Shown piece by piece: positions 6,099-14,133 of a stretch of 15,444 bases of DNA; positions within the stretch are counted from its first letter, which is position 1, and the number at the start of each line of letters is the position of its first letter. The stretch lies in assembly GCA_023396535.1 (NCBI GenBank), contig JAEWWD010000328.1, forward strand, positions 1 to 15,444, given 5' to 3'. This stretch comes from Bacillota bacterium. GTDB lineage: Bacteria; Bacillota; Clostridia; Christensenellales; CAG-138. Below the pieces are notes generated by a model. It worked only from the letters and a program-made list of their open reading frames with translations, was not told where the DNA came from and did no database searches. A program made the translations under genes and the position numbers.

Positions 6099-7811
6099 AT
6101 GCAGGAAAACAAAAACAAGCGTATAGGCAGGGTGATTCCGTTTGAGCGGGACGGCGCGTTTTTTCTAAAGCGCGGCTCTGAACGGCTGGACAGGAATGAC
6201 CTGCTTGAAGCGATTAGCTACTATCATCAGGCGCAGCGGCGGGATCCCGAGAACGTGGATGTACAGCTCGCTATAGCGGAGGTGCTCACCGAGATGCGCC
6301 GCTACGAGCAGAGCAACCGGTTGCTGTTTCCGTTGCTTTCGCTCAACGAAAGCCCGGCGGAGTGCTTTTTTGGCATTGCCTGCAATTTTCTGGGTCTGCA
6401 GGAGTTTTCTCACGCCCACGACAGCCTGGAGAGCTATCTCGCGCTGGACCCGGACGGCGAATTCGTTGCGGACGCGCTGGATATGCTCGACGTCATAGAG
6501 GACGAAGGCATGCTCTACTCCATGCCCGGCGTGCAGCCGCCGGAGGAGCGTGAGGCGCTCAACGCCTGCGCGCGCGGGCGGCAGCTTCTTGAGAACGGAC
6601 GCATGGACGAGGCCGTGAAGCTGCTGGGCGAGGCGACCAAAAAGCAGCCGGATATACGCTTTGTGCGCAGCAACCTGGCGCTTGCGTATTTCTGTAAAAA
6701 GGATTTTAAGCGCGCCATGGAGACGGTGGACGGCGTGCTCAAGGAAGCGCCGGACGATGTGCAGGCCCACTGCAATATGCTGCTGTTCCTGCATGCCGCA
6801 AAGGACGGGGAGGGCGTGCAGCGGGAGCTGGAGTTCCTCAAACAGGCCAATACGGAGGATCCCCAGGATTGGAACCGTATGGCTGTCGTATATATGGAAA
6901 TGGATCGCATGCAGGATGCGCTTGCCGTGCTGAAAAAGCTGCAGATCGCATTCCCTTACGACGAAGGCACGCTGCACCGGCTGGGCGTGTGCAGGTATCA
7001 TCTGGGGCAGTACGCGCAGGCGCAGGCGTGCTATGACCGTCTGCTCAAGATCGACCCGGCGGATACTATAGCGGGGTATTACCGGCGCGTCTGCCGCAGG
7101 GCGGCAAACGGCAAGCCGGAAAATATCGATTGGCTATTCCATTATCAGGTACCGTATCTTGAGGTGCTGCGGCGCGTGCGAACCATCAACGAGGCAAGCC
7201 GCCAGTCGCGCGACGTACTCAAACAGCGCTGGCAGACGGATGAACACTTCCGCTCGCTGCTGTGCTGGAGCCTGCGTCTGCCCGAGCCTTCCGCGAAGAG
7301 GGCGGTGCTGTCCATCATAGCGGGGTTCGGCGACCGCGAGGCGGAGCGCGTGCTCAGGCATTTTCAGCTTGACCAGTCGCAGCCCGACTCCGTTAAGCAG
7401 GATGTGTTCGCCATGCTCAAGCATATGAGCGCGCAGGAGCCGTATATCGCGTATCTCGACGGGCGCCTGGTGCAAAGCCGCGTCAGTATGCGCTCTATCG
7501 CAAAGGGCAGCATGCCCAACGGCTACCAGCGGGTGCTGGAGATCGCCATGGAAACCATGCGGGATGTTCGTACCGGCGCGTGCATCATGGAAGCGGTGGA
7601 CGTGTTTCAGCGTTATATGAAAGCGGCCGGTTCCAACCTGCCGCAGCTTCGGGAACAGCAGGTATATGCCCTGGCCGCCGCTATCGAATACATCGCCTGC
7701 CGCAACCGCGAGGAAGAGGTCACAAAGGCGCAGCTTTGCGGGGCATACGGCATATCCACCGTACGGCTGAATAACGCCATAGGCAAGATTATGCGGGCTC
7801 TTGGCGCATGA
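6099..7811 (+). CDS. Tetratricopeptide-repeat protein with C-terminal HTH-like segment
   Basis: This 570-residue protein has no signal peptide or membrane segment, so it is probably cytoplasmic. TPR-like helical pairs are seen at about 24-57, 152-219 (two repeats; EAVKLLGEATKKQPD and RAMETVDGVLKEAPDD) and 256-324 (two repeats; ALAVLKKLQIAFPYDEG and AQACYDRLLKIDPAD). The middle (340-520) is helical with no motif I know. The C-terminus (521-566) reads AAAIEYIACRN, then QLCGAYGISTVRLNNAIGKI, a helix-turn-helix-like pattern that could bind nucleic acid; this is inference. TPRs mediate protein-protein contacts; the partner is unknown. The start ATG 6099 follows AGGAGA (6087-6092) by 6 nt. The stop TGA shares the ATGA sequence with the next start, so translation is probably coupled to the RNA methyltransferase. 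I cannot assign a gene name. Confidence 0.8.
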   Translation: MQENKNKRIGRVIPFERDGAFFLKRGSERLDRNDLLEAISYYHQAQRRDPENVDVQLAIAEVLTEMRRYEQSNRLLFPLLSLNESPAECFFGIACNFLGLQEFSHAHDSLESYLALDPDGEFVADALDMLDVIEDEGMLYSMPGVQPPEEREALNACARGRQLLENGRMDEAVKLLGEATKKQPDIRFVRSNLALAYFCKKDFKRAMETVDGVLKEAPDDVQAHCNMLLFLHAAKDGEGVQRELEFLKQANTEDPQDWNRMAVVYMEMDRMQDALAVLKKLQIAFPYDEGTLHRLGVCRYHLGQYAQAQACYDRLLKIDPADTIAGYYRRVCRRAANGKPENIDWLFHYQVPYLEVLRRVRTINEASRQSRDVLKQRWQTDEHFRSLLCWSLRLPEPSAKRAVLSIIAGFGDREAERVLRHFQLDQSQPDSVKQDVFAMLKHMSAQEPYIAYLDGRLVQSRVSMRSIAKGSMPNGYQRVLEIAMETMRDVRTGACIMEAVDVFQRYMKAAGSNLPQLREQQVYALAAAIEYIACRNREEEVTKAQLCGAYGISTVRLNNAIGKIMRALGA

Positions 7812-8938
7812 GCGGAACTGACATGCAATTGATCGCCACCTGCAAGCTGGGGCTTGAATCCGTAGTCGCAATGGAGCTTCGGACGCTTCAAATAGACGTT
7901 ACGGAAGTACTGGACGCGCGCGTGCGTTTTTCGGGGAACGAAACTGCGCTTGCGCGCGCCTTGCTGTTTTTGCGCGCGGCGGAGCGCGTATTTCTGGAGG
8001 TGGGCAGCTTTCAGGCGACCACCTTCGACGAGCTGTTCGAAGGCGTCAAGGCGCTCCCATGGAAGGAATATCTCCCCCGGGACGCGAACATTCATGTGAC
8101 GGGGAAATCCGCAAAGAGCGGCCTGTTCAGTGTGCCGGACTGCCAGCGCATCACAAAAAAAGCCATCGTCGAAAGCCTCCGCGCGGCATATCGCACGCAA
8201 CATTTGCCCGAAACAGGCAAAGAGGTTATCGTGGAGATCGGCATGCTGCGCGACACGGCCACGCTCGCGCTGGATGCCTGCGGCGCGGGGCTTGCGCGGC
8301 GCGGTTACCGTACCTGGAATGTGGCGGCGCCGCTTAGCGAAACGCTGGGCGCGGGGCTTGTGCTGCTTGCGCGCTACCGCGGCGGGCGGCCATTCCTTGA
8401 CCCCATGTGCGGCTCGGGCACGCTGCCTATAGAGGCGGCAATGATCGCGCAAAACCGCGCGCCGGGCTTAAATCGTGGCTTTGCCGCGGAGAACTGGGCA
8501 TTTCTCCCCGGGCGCGCATTCGAGATAGCCCGTGAGCAGGCGCGCGACGCTATAGACCCGTCACACATCGATATTGAAGGCAGCGATATCGACCCGCGCA
8601 GCATAGAGCTGTGCAAGCGGCACGCGCAAAAGGCCGGCGTGAAGTTGCGTTTTGTTGTAAGGCCTGTTAAAGAGACCGCGCCCGTTGGCAGCGGCGGCGT
8701 GCTCGTTACCAATCCGCCCTACGGGGAGCGCATGCTCAGCCCGGCGGACGCCCAGAGGCTGTACCGGGAGATGCGCGCCGCATTCGACGGGCTGACCGGC
8801 TGGAGCGTGAACATTTTCACCGCGTATCGGGAATTCGAGCGCGCCTACGGGCGGCGTGCGGACAAGCGCCGCAAGCTGAGCAACGGCGGCCTGCCCTGCA
8901 TGCTGTATCAATACCTGCCCAGGGTTGAAAAGGATTAG
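7808..8938 (+). CDS. THUMP-domain class I SAM-dependent RNA methyltransferase, YpsC/RlmL-N-like
   Basis: This 376-residue protein matches the YpsC/RlmL N-terminal type. There is a ferredoxin-like start (QLIATCKLGLESVVAMEL, 7-24), then a THUMP RNA-binding domain (about 50-160) with KSGLFSVPDCQRITKKAI (103-120). The methylase domain has SAM-binding DPMCGSGTLPIEAA (198-211), GSDIDPRSIE (258-267), and the catalytic NPPYGER (302-308), the N-P-P-Y signature of exocyclic amino-group methylation. The likely reaction is N2-methylation of a guanine in 23S rRNA, by analogy with RlmL; the target base is inferred. The length is close to that of B. subtilis YpsC. The start at 7808 overlaps the TPR gene's stop by 4 bp (ATGA). 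No strong ribosome binding site is visible, which fits coupling. A second in-frame ATG at 7823 is possible. It is last in the operon. Confidence 0.9.
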   Translation: MSGTDMQLIATCKLGLESVVAMELRTLQIDVTEVLDARVRFSGNETALARALLFLRAAERVFLEVGSFQATTFDELFEGVKALPWKEYLPRDANIHVTGKSAKSGLFSVPDCQRITKKAIVESLRAAYRTQHLPETGKEVIVEIGMLRDTATLALDACGAGLARRGYRTWNVAAPLSETLGAGLVLLARYRGGRPFLDPMCGSGTLPIEAAMIAQNRAPGLNRGFAAENWAFLPGRAFEIAREQARDAIDPSHIDIEGSDIDPRSIELCKRHAQKAGVKLRFVVRPVKETAPVGSGGVLVTNPPYGERMLSPADAQRLYREMRAAFDGLTGWSVNIFTAYREFERAYGRRADKRRKLSNGGLPCMLYQYLPRVEKD

Positions 8939-8970
8939 GAACGAAACATATTGTTTTTCGCACATGAATA

Positions 8971-8993
8971 GCGCCGGGGGATACCCCGGCGCC
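8971..8993. terminator. Strong hairpin between convergent genes, probable terminator
   Basis: A perfect 9-bp GC-only stem, GCGCCGGGG (8971-8979) with CCCCGGCGC (8984-8992), has a GATA loop. The plus-strand tail (CTGTATAATTAG) is only weakly T-rich. The minus-strand tail has no T run next to the stem. It lies 32 bp after the RNA methyltransferase stop and 28 bp after the EAL gene stop, so it could serve both strands. Confidence 0.5.
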
Positions 8994-9020
8994 TGTATAA
9001 TTAGCAAAAAATATTCACTT

Positions 9021-9824
9021 TTATCTGCACAGCATTCGCGAGAACAGCCCTGTAGAGACGGGCATGCTCAGCGCATATCCCTGCATGAGTGTGCAGCCGG
9101 CCGCATATAGCGTATCCAACTGTTGCGGGCGTTCGACTCCTTCGCAGAGCATGCGGATGTGCAGCTCCTTTGCGCGGGCAAACGCACTTGCGCAGGAATT
9201 CGCGCATTCTTCCTGACGGTTGTCACAGGCGCGGCAGTTGTATTTGACGGTATCCACCTCAAACGCGCTCAAATGATCCAACGCGCTGACTTCGACTTTC
9301 TGGGAGAACCCGTCAATACAGCAAGAGAACCCATACCGATGCAGGCATTCGATCATGTCGGCGAGTTTGGCAGGGTGCAGTTGTGCGAACCGCGCGGAAA
9401 ACTCGAATTCTATGCCGGAGGGCGGCACATCAAACCGGCTCAGGCAATCGACCGCCGCATCGCAGAACCCTGGCGCGTGCAGGGAAGCGGCTGAAATATT
9501 GACGCTGATCGGTACCACGGGGACTTGATTATCGATCCAGCCTCGTATACAGCGGCTGGCTTCCTCCAGGGCGTATAAATCCAGCGCTTCCATATAGCCC
9601 GCGTGTTCGGCGGCAGGCAGGAATTCCGCGGGAAATAATATGCCTTCCTCCGGATCGTTCCAGCGCAGCAACGTCTCGGCGCCTACGATTCGCTTTCCCG
9701 GCAGCTCGAATTTCGGCTGCAGGCATATAAAAAACTGTCGCATGCGCAGCGCGCCTAATATGCCGTCCTGCATCCGTGCGCTGCGGTCGGGGGCCTGAGA
9801 AAGCGGGCGGCCATCGTCTTCCAT
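9021..9824 (-). CDS. Stand-alone, degenerate EAL-domain protein
   Basis: This 267-residue protein is one EAL domain (about 20-265) without GGDEF, PAS or membrane parts, so it is predicted to be cytoplasmic. Active EAL proteins hydrolyse c-di-GMP using several metal-binding acids. Retained here: Glu50 (ETLLRW for EALLRW), Asn109 (SVNIS), Glu141, Asp171, Lys194, Glu228 (CEGVE) and Gln248 (QGY). Changed: the family TES motif is Ser-Ala-Arg (Ala144 for Glu), DDFGTG is DGFSQK (Gly172 for the second Asp, loop lost), and KID is KYN (Asn196 for Asp). The helix after Lys194 holds Cys197, Cys200, Cys207 and Cys211, with Cys227 just before the EGVE motif. I infer a c-di-GMP binder or protein-interaction domain rather than a normal phosphodiesterase. 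ATG 9822-9824 follows GGAGGG (9834-9839). It lies 98 bp downstream of mrdA. Confidence 0.8.
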   Translation of the reverse strand: MEDDGRPLSQAPDRSARMQDGILGALRMRQFFICLQPKFELPGKRIVGAETLLRWNDPEEGILFPAEFLPAAEHAGYMEALDLYALEEASRCIRGWIDNQVPVVPISVNISAASLHAPGFCDAAVDCLSRFDVPPSGIEFEFSARFAQLHPAKLADMIECLHRYGFSCCIDGFSQKVEVSALDHLSAFEVDTVKYNCRACDNRQEECANSCASAFARAKELHIRMLCEGVERPQQLDTLYAAGCTLMQGYALSMPVSTGLFSRMLCR

Positions 9825-9856
9825 GCGCCTTCTCCCTCCTGTGCTCTATATATACC

Positions 9857-9885
9857 AGAATACGACAGCAAATCCCTTCCGTCAA
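9857..9885 (-). promoter_or_regulatory. Sigma-A-type promoter of the EAL gene
   Basis: On the minus strand there is TTGACG (9880-9885), a 17-bp spacer, and TATTCT (9857-9862). The predicted start is near 9850, giving a leader of about 25 nt ahead of ATG 9824. It lies in the 98-bp gap after mrdA, so the EAL gene can be expressed independently of the mre/mrd genes. Confidence 0.65.
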
Positions 9886-9922
9886 CAGAGAATTGGTACA
9901 GTACGGATGCTCTCCCGCCGGC

Positions 9923-12535
9923 TCAGGGAACGAGCCCGTTGACACCGACCAGGTTGTCCTTTGCCGCACTGTTTTTGCGGTCTATATAGAATGTGGTGAT
10001 TTCCTCAACCGCCGGGCCGCCAGCAAGGGAACCGGACAAACCGTAGGGAATGCATGTGATAATAACGATTTCCGGATTGTCGCGGGGGAGAAGCGTGACA
10101 AACCAAGCGGTGTTTTCAATATCCACGTTGTTGGAGGCGGAAATCTGAGCCGTACCCGACTTGCCGCTGATCAATTTGTAGTAACCTGTGTCTTCGTCGC
10201 GGAATGCTTCGCTGAATGCCGCCGCCGCCGTACCGCCGTCCTCCGGCGAAACCACGCCCTCCAAACCGCGGCGTATGGCGTTCCAGTATTCGTCCGGCGC
10301 ATCGATTTTGTTGTACACTTGCGGGTCGAACTGCTTGACGACGGATCCGTTTTCATCCAATATGCGGTCCACGATATGCACGTCGAACACTGTGCCGCCA
10401 TTGCCGAACGTTGCGGCGTAGCGTGCGATGGCGATGGGCGTCGTCAGTGTAGATGCCTGACCTATGCCGGCGCGGATGGTCATGGTCGCTTTCCACTGCA
10501 GTTCTGTCAATATGGAGTTGATATCGTGTACCCAGGACTGCGTCATGGTAATACCGACGGGGATGCCCAGTTCCTCGCTCAGGATACGGCGGATATCCGG
10601 GCCGAACTCTTGAGAGGTACCGCTTCCTTTCTGCAGTTGCAGCAGCTTCTGCGCGCAGGTTTTGACCGCCTCGTCGTCAACTTCCATGCTGCGCCTCTTG
10701 AGCACTTCCTTAAGGTAGTTCTGCAGCACGTTGTATACGTAATTCGGCAGACTGCTCTTTTGCTCATTGATGGGCAGCGTATTATCGTAAAGTACCTTCT
10801 GGCCGCCTACGTGGCTCTGCAGCTCGCCCGGCAGTTCTATACCCGTGGCCGTGTTCAGCCCAAGCCTGGTGGACCAGTCGTTGAGCTTGTCGATGCCCAG
10901 CATATCCGCCACGGTGAAAAAGAAATAGTTGCAGCTTACTGTCAGCGCCGAAGAAATCGTTCTGTCCGCATGTTTTTCGAAATGTGGTTCCACCCAGCAG
11001 GAAGGCGCGTTCACTTCAACGATGTCGCCGCTGACGAAGTGTGTATACAGGCCCCCGTCGTCGATCTCGGTAGTGGTGGTGATTTTTCCTTCCATGAGTC
11101 CCGCAAGGCCGGTCGCCATTTTGAATATGGAACCGGGCGCCAGACGCGAGGCGATGGCGCGGTTGAGCGTGGGCATATTGGAATCGTCCCCGAAGAGCGC
11201 GGTTGCATCCTCGTCTGAAAGGCCGGAGATAAATTTGTTGGGATCAAACGTAGGGTAGGACGCCATGGCCAGCACCTGTCCTGTGCGGACGTTAAGCACC
11301 ACAATGCTGCCAGTCTCTGCCATTTTAATATCGAGGTTCGGTCTCTTCTTCCGGTAATTCTCTTCATTGGCGGCGAGTTTCGCTTCTTCCTCGGCGCGGA
11401 TTTTCTCAATCGCGTTCTGCAGTGCGTGCTCCACGACGGTCTGCAGCGGCAGGTCTATGGTCAGCATGACGTCGTCGCCGTCGGCGGCGGCGGTTCGGTC
11501 CAGCTCCCGCGTGATGGTGCCGTGCTTATTGACTTCAATTGTCTCGGTGCCGCGCCGTTCGCTGGTGCTGGGGGTCAGATATTTTTCCATTGTCTTTTCC
11601 ACGCCGGCAATGCCTATGTAATCATTGTAGGAATAGCCAAGCTTGGTCATATCTACCAAGGTCTCGCCCTTATTGTTGGTGGTATAAACATCCTTGATAT
11701 CCGCGTAGTCGCCCTTTTCAAAGCCCATACGCGCCATGCCTTCCTCCGTCATGCTGTCGGTGACCTGGCGGCTGAGGTATCCCAGTATGTGGGCGGCCGT
11801 AGTACCCCACGGGTATACGCGGGATGTACTCTGCGTTGTCTCTATGCCGGGCAGCTCGCTTTGGCGCATATCCAGTTCCGCTACCACGTCCATGGATACG
11901 TTATAGGCGATGGTAACGGGCTCATAGGCGCGCCACTTGTTCATGTTGACTTCCTGGCGGATGGACATGACCTTGACAGCTTCGGAAAACGGAAGGTCGT
12001 CGGGGATTTTCCAGGATTTCCTGAGCTTGCGGTAAGCCTCCGCCGCCGAAATCCAGGTGCTCGGGTCGTCCTTGTTTTCCATGGAGAAGCCCATGGCGTT
12101 GCAGAAATTCTTGTACCGGGCTGTGATAGCGCCTTCGCTTTCCACGCCCCACTCGTAATACAGTTCGCCCTGCTCGTTCATACGGATATACGAGGTATCT
12201 ATGATGGTGCCGCCGCCCTTTTCAATGATGGAAATCGCGGTCAGCAAAGATTCGGTGTAAAGCGCGCTGTCGTCGTCGGCCAGACGTTCAGGATCGCGGT
12301 AAAACTGGACGTTGTAGCTGGTTTCATCGTATGCGAGAGGGATACCGTTGCGGTCGAGTATACGTCCGCGCGCGCCGGTGGTATACATGGTTTCCGTACT
12401 GCGGCTTTCCGCTTGCGCGGCATACTCGGCGCCCTTTGCAAGCGTCAGGTTGCCGAGCTGCAGAATAAGCGCCGTCATCATAGCGAGCATCACCAGCGCA
12501 AGTATGGCAAACCTTCCCTTAGCTTTGCTTTTCAT
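9923..12535 (-). CDS. mrdA: Class B penicillin-binding protein 2, elongasome transpeptidase (enlarged)
   Basis: PBP2 crosslinks new peptidoglycan in the sidewall together with RodA and MreBCD. This 870-residue protein has an N-terminal membrane anchor (about 9-30), the pedestal motif GARGRILDRNG (54-64), and a transpeptidase domain with all three active-site motifs: SIFK (Ser469, Lys472), SCN (534-536) and KSGT (792-795). GIGQ (690-693) is also present. It is much longer than E. coli PBP2 (633). The pedestal region before the catalytic serine has over 100 extra residues, and the SxN-to-KSG distance is about 258 residues, roughly 100 more than usual. A charged helical insert at about 585-685 accounts for this. 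ATG 12533-12535 follows GGAAGGG by about 8 nt. It lies 47 bp downstream of mreD, consistent with co-transcription. I see no clear terminator after it. Confidence 0.93.
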   Translation of the reverse strand: MKSKAKGRFAILALVMLAMMTALILQLGNLTLAKGAEYAAQAESRSTETMYTTGARGRILDRNGIPLAYDETSYNVQFYRDPERLADDDSALYTESLLTAISIIEKGGGTIIDTSYIRMNEQGELYYEWGVESEGAITARYKNFCNAMGFSMENKDDPSTWISAAEAYRKLRKSWKIPDDLPFSEAVKVMSIRQEVNMNKWRAYEPVTIAYNVSMDVVAELDMRQSELPGIETTQSTSRVYPWGTTAAHILGYLSRQVTDSMTEEGMARMGFEKGDYADIKDVYTTNNKGETLVDMTKLGYSYNDYIGIAGVEKTMEKYLTPSTSERRGTETIEVNKHGTITRELDRTAAADGDDVMLTIDLPLQTVVEHALQNAIEKIRAEEEAKLAANEENYRKKRPNLDIKMAETGSIVVLNVRTGQVLAMASYPTFDPNKFISGLSDEDATALFGDDSNMPTLNRAIASRLAPGSIFKMATGLAGLMEGKITTTTEIDDGGLYTHFVSGDIVEVNAPSCWVEPHFEKHADRTISSALTVSCNYFFFTVADMLGIDKLNDWSTRLGLNTATGIELPGELQSHVGGQKVLYDNTLPINEQKSSLPNYVYNVLQNYLKEVLKRRSMEVDDEAVKTCAQKLLQLQKGSGTSQEFGPDIRRILSEELGIPVGITMTQSWVHDINSILTELQWKATMTIRAGIGQASTLTTPIAIARYAATFGNGGTVFDVHIVDRILDENGSVVKQFDPQVYNKIDAPDEYWNAIRRGLEGVVSPEDGGTAAAAFSEAFRDEDTGYYKLISGKSGTAQISASNNVDIENTAWFVTLLPRDNPEIVIITCIPYGLSGSLAGGPAVEEITTFYIDRKNSAAKDNLVGVNGLVP

Positions 12536-12582
12536 CCACGATCCCTTCCAAACGGTATGGTCCTATCGGTTAAAGCCGCGCG

Positions 12583-13098
12583 TCAATGGCTCAGCCTGTC
12601 GGCCTGCCGCCGCTTTACCTGCGTCAGCAGCGCAGGCTTGAGTACGGGATGTATAAGCGTGCAGAACAGCCCCGTCATGAGCGCGCTGGGTACGATGTAG
12701 CGTATCAGTATGCCTGCGAAACCAAACCGGGCGCCGCCGGCGAACACGAGAAACGCCAGTATAAGGTCTTTCATAAATCCGGCCGCTGCCGCCGCCGCTG
12801 CCGGCACGATCAGGTTGTCCGCATAAAACTTCTTAAAGAAATATCCGGCCGCCATACCGGCGATCATGTACAGTATGGCATATAAGCCCAGACTGCGGCC
12901 GAACAGCGTATCCATCAGCAGCCCGCCCGCCGCGCCGAACGCCGCGCCGGAGAAGGAACCCGTAAGCACCGCGAAGCTCACCGTAGCGGCAAGCATGGCG
13001 TCCGGACGTATTTCAAACAGGTTAATGCGGGCAAACACGATGGAATCGAGATACATACACAGCAATATGACGGCAAAGGCGGTCAGCTTTTTATTCAT
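12583..13098 (-). CDS. mreD: Rod shape-determining protein MreD
   Basis: This 171-residue integral membrane protein of the elongasome links MreC and the wall synthases to the membrane. About five or six hydrophobic segments are visible (near 5-23, 34-60, 72-88, 97-118, 127-147 and 150-160), followed by a basic C-terminal tail (KRRQADRLSH). Length and topology match MreD, a family identified largely by topology and context; here it sits between mreC and mrdA. ATG 13096-13098 overlaps the mreC stop in an ATGA arrangement, with GGAGGAAGGA (13101-13110) inside the end of mreC, so the two are translationally coupled. Confidence 0.9.
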   Translation of the reverse strand: MNKKLTAFAVILLCMYLDSIVFARINLFEIRPDAMLAATVSFAVLTGSFSGAAFGAAGGLLMDTLFGRSLGLYAILYMIAGMAAGYFFKKFYADNLIVPAAAAAAAGFMKDLILAFLVFAGGARFGFAGILIRYIVPSALMTGLFCTLIHPVLKPALLTQVKRRQADRLSH

Positions 13099-13940
13099 GA
13101 TCCTTCCTCCTGAGCAGGCACGCCCACTACCACCATAACCTCTTCGATATGTCTGAAATCCACAGCCGGAGTCACGATGGCGTTGCTGTCGCTTTCACCC
13201 GAACGGCTGACCTCGGATACCTCGCCTACCACCAGCCCCTTGGGATACATACCGCCGATGCCGGAGGTTACGATTTTATCGCCGGGCGTCAGGTCGCTGT
13301 CTGAGGGCAGGTAATACAGCTCCAGAGAGTCTGTAACGGTGCCGGCTTGCAGCAGGCCGCGTACCATGCCGTTGTCACGCGTACGTTCCACCATGACGCT
13401 GACGTTGGTGCTCGAATCGACAAGTGCAATGACCTTGGACCAGGTGGCTCCCACTTCACTGACCCTGCCCACCAGGCCGTCCGCATTCACGACGGGCATA
13501 TTCTTTTCCACACCCTGGCTGCGGCCCACGTTGATGGTGAACGTATCGAACCATATACCCTGGCTGCGGCCTATGACCGTGCCGGTGACATACGTGAGAT
13601 CCGGCGTACTTTCGGCAAACGAGAGCAGCGATTTGAGACGCTCGTTTTCCTGTCGCAGAGACTCCATTTCGTTGAGGCTCTGCTCCAGTTGCGATACATA
13701 CACCTTGAGCTGCTGGTTTTCAAGATCAGCGTCCGTGGTGTTGAAAATGCTCTCAACGAATGTGATGATGGAATCAGACGCACGCGAAGCAAAGCTTTGC
13801 ACGGGCTGCAGTACGGTACCCGCCGCGCTTTCAAAGAAAGTCAGCGTTCTGTCGCCGGAGGTGAGCAACGCTAAAAGCGCCAGCAGCATCACGGCTACAA
13901 GCGCGATTACAAGGGGCCTGTTGTTGAGCAGATTGCGCAT
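13095..13940 (-). CDS. mreC: Rod shape-determining protein MreC
   Basis: This 281-residue bitopic protein forms the periplasm-side scaffold of the elongasome and interacts with PBP2. It has a short cytoplasmic N-terminus, one membrane segment (about 9-28), a coiled coil (about 70-108, LENQQLKVYVSQLEQSLNEM and on), then the beta-rich MreC domain (about 115-275). That domain holds GRSQGIWFDTFTINVG (124-139), DGLVGRVSEVG (154-164) and DKIVTSGIGGMYPKGLVVGEV (from 221). The length is typical. ATG 13938-13940 is preceded by GGAGG (13945-13949) 4 nt away. Its stop overlaps the mreD start. A 37-codon open frame upstream ends in TAATG, overlapping this start. Confidence 0.95.
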   Translation of the reverse strand: MRNLLNNRPLVIALVAVMLLALLALLTSGDRTLTFFESAAGTVLQPVQSFASRASDSIITFVESIFNTTDADLENQQLKVYVSQLEQSLNEMESLRQENERLKSLLSFAESTPDLTYVTGTVIGRSQGIWFDTFTINVGRSQGVEKNMPVVNADGLVGRVSEVGATWSKVIALVDSSTNVSVMVERTRDNGMVRGLLQAGTVTDSLELYYLPSDSDLTPGDKIVTSGIGGMYPKGLVVGEVSEVSRSGESDSNAIVTPAVDFRHIEEVMVVVGVPAQEEGS

Positions 13941-14053
13941 TACGCCTCCGCACTTGTCGACAAAGCTTCATATGGCGCTCTGTCGAGAATTTTACGCGTT
14001 TTGACGTCCGGTTTCCTGTTAATCCCGAAGGATTTTCTTCCGTTATTATTCAT
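13940..14053 (-). CDS. Possible 37-residue small protein coupled to mreC
   Basis: On the minus strand, ATG 14051-14053 opens a 37-codon frame beginning MNNNGRKSFG, rich in basic residues, with no membrane segment. Its TAA overlaps the mreC ATG as TAATG, a classic coupling arrangement. It lies wholly inside the predicted mreC leader (transcript start near 14099). Against it, no ribosome binding site precedes its ATG, and I recognise no family. It may be a leader peptide, a small protein, or chance. Confidence 0.3.
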   Translation of the reverse strand: MNNNGRKSFGINRKPDVKTRKILDRAPYEALSTSAEA

Positions 14054-14073
14054 TTGTGATTGTTCATTGCGCG

Positions 14074-14094
14074 AGCGCGTCGGCGTCGCGCGCT
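14074..14094 (-). promoter_or_regulatory. Hairpin near the 5' end of the mreC leader
   Basis: AGCGCG (14074-14079) and CGCGCT (14089-14094) form a 6-bp GC-rich stem with a 9-nt loop, which can tighten by further G-C pairing. It lies close to the predicted transcript start near 14099 and before the small ORF. The function is unknown. Confidence 0.3.
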
Positions 14095-14105
14095 TGATCC
14101 TTCCT

Positions 14106-14133
14106 ATTATAGCATACGGCGAACGTACCGCAA
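14106..14133 (-). promoter_or_regulatory. Sigma-A-type promoter for mreC-mreD-mrdA
   Basis: On the minus strand there is TTGCGG (14128-14133), a 16-bp spacer, and a perfect TATAAT (14106-14111) with an extended -10 (TGCTATAAT). The predicted start is near 14099, leaving a leader of about 158 nt. It gives mreCD-mrdA a transcription start of their own, downstream of the mreB terminator. Confidence 0.7.

Noticed and set aside
9776..12700. Two long plus-strand open frames (480 and 424 codons) opposite the EAL/mrdA/mreD genes
   Set aside because: They are shadows of the minus-strand genes; the translations look like low-complexity antisense, with no motifs and no ribosome binding sites.
13513..13571. 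14-bp direct repeat CCCTGGCTGCGGCC (13513-13526 and 13558-13571)
   Set aside because: It lies inside mreC and encodes the GRSQG motif twice in the conserved beta domain. The protein sequence explains it.
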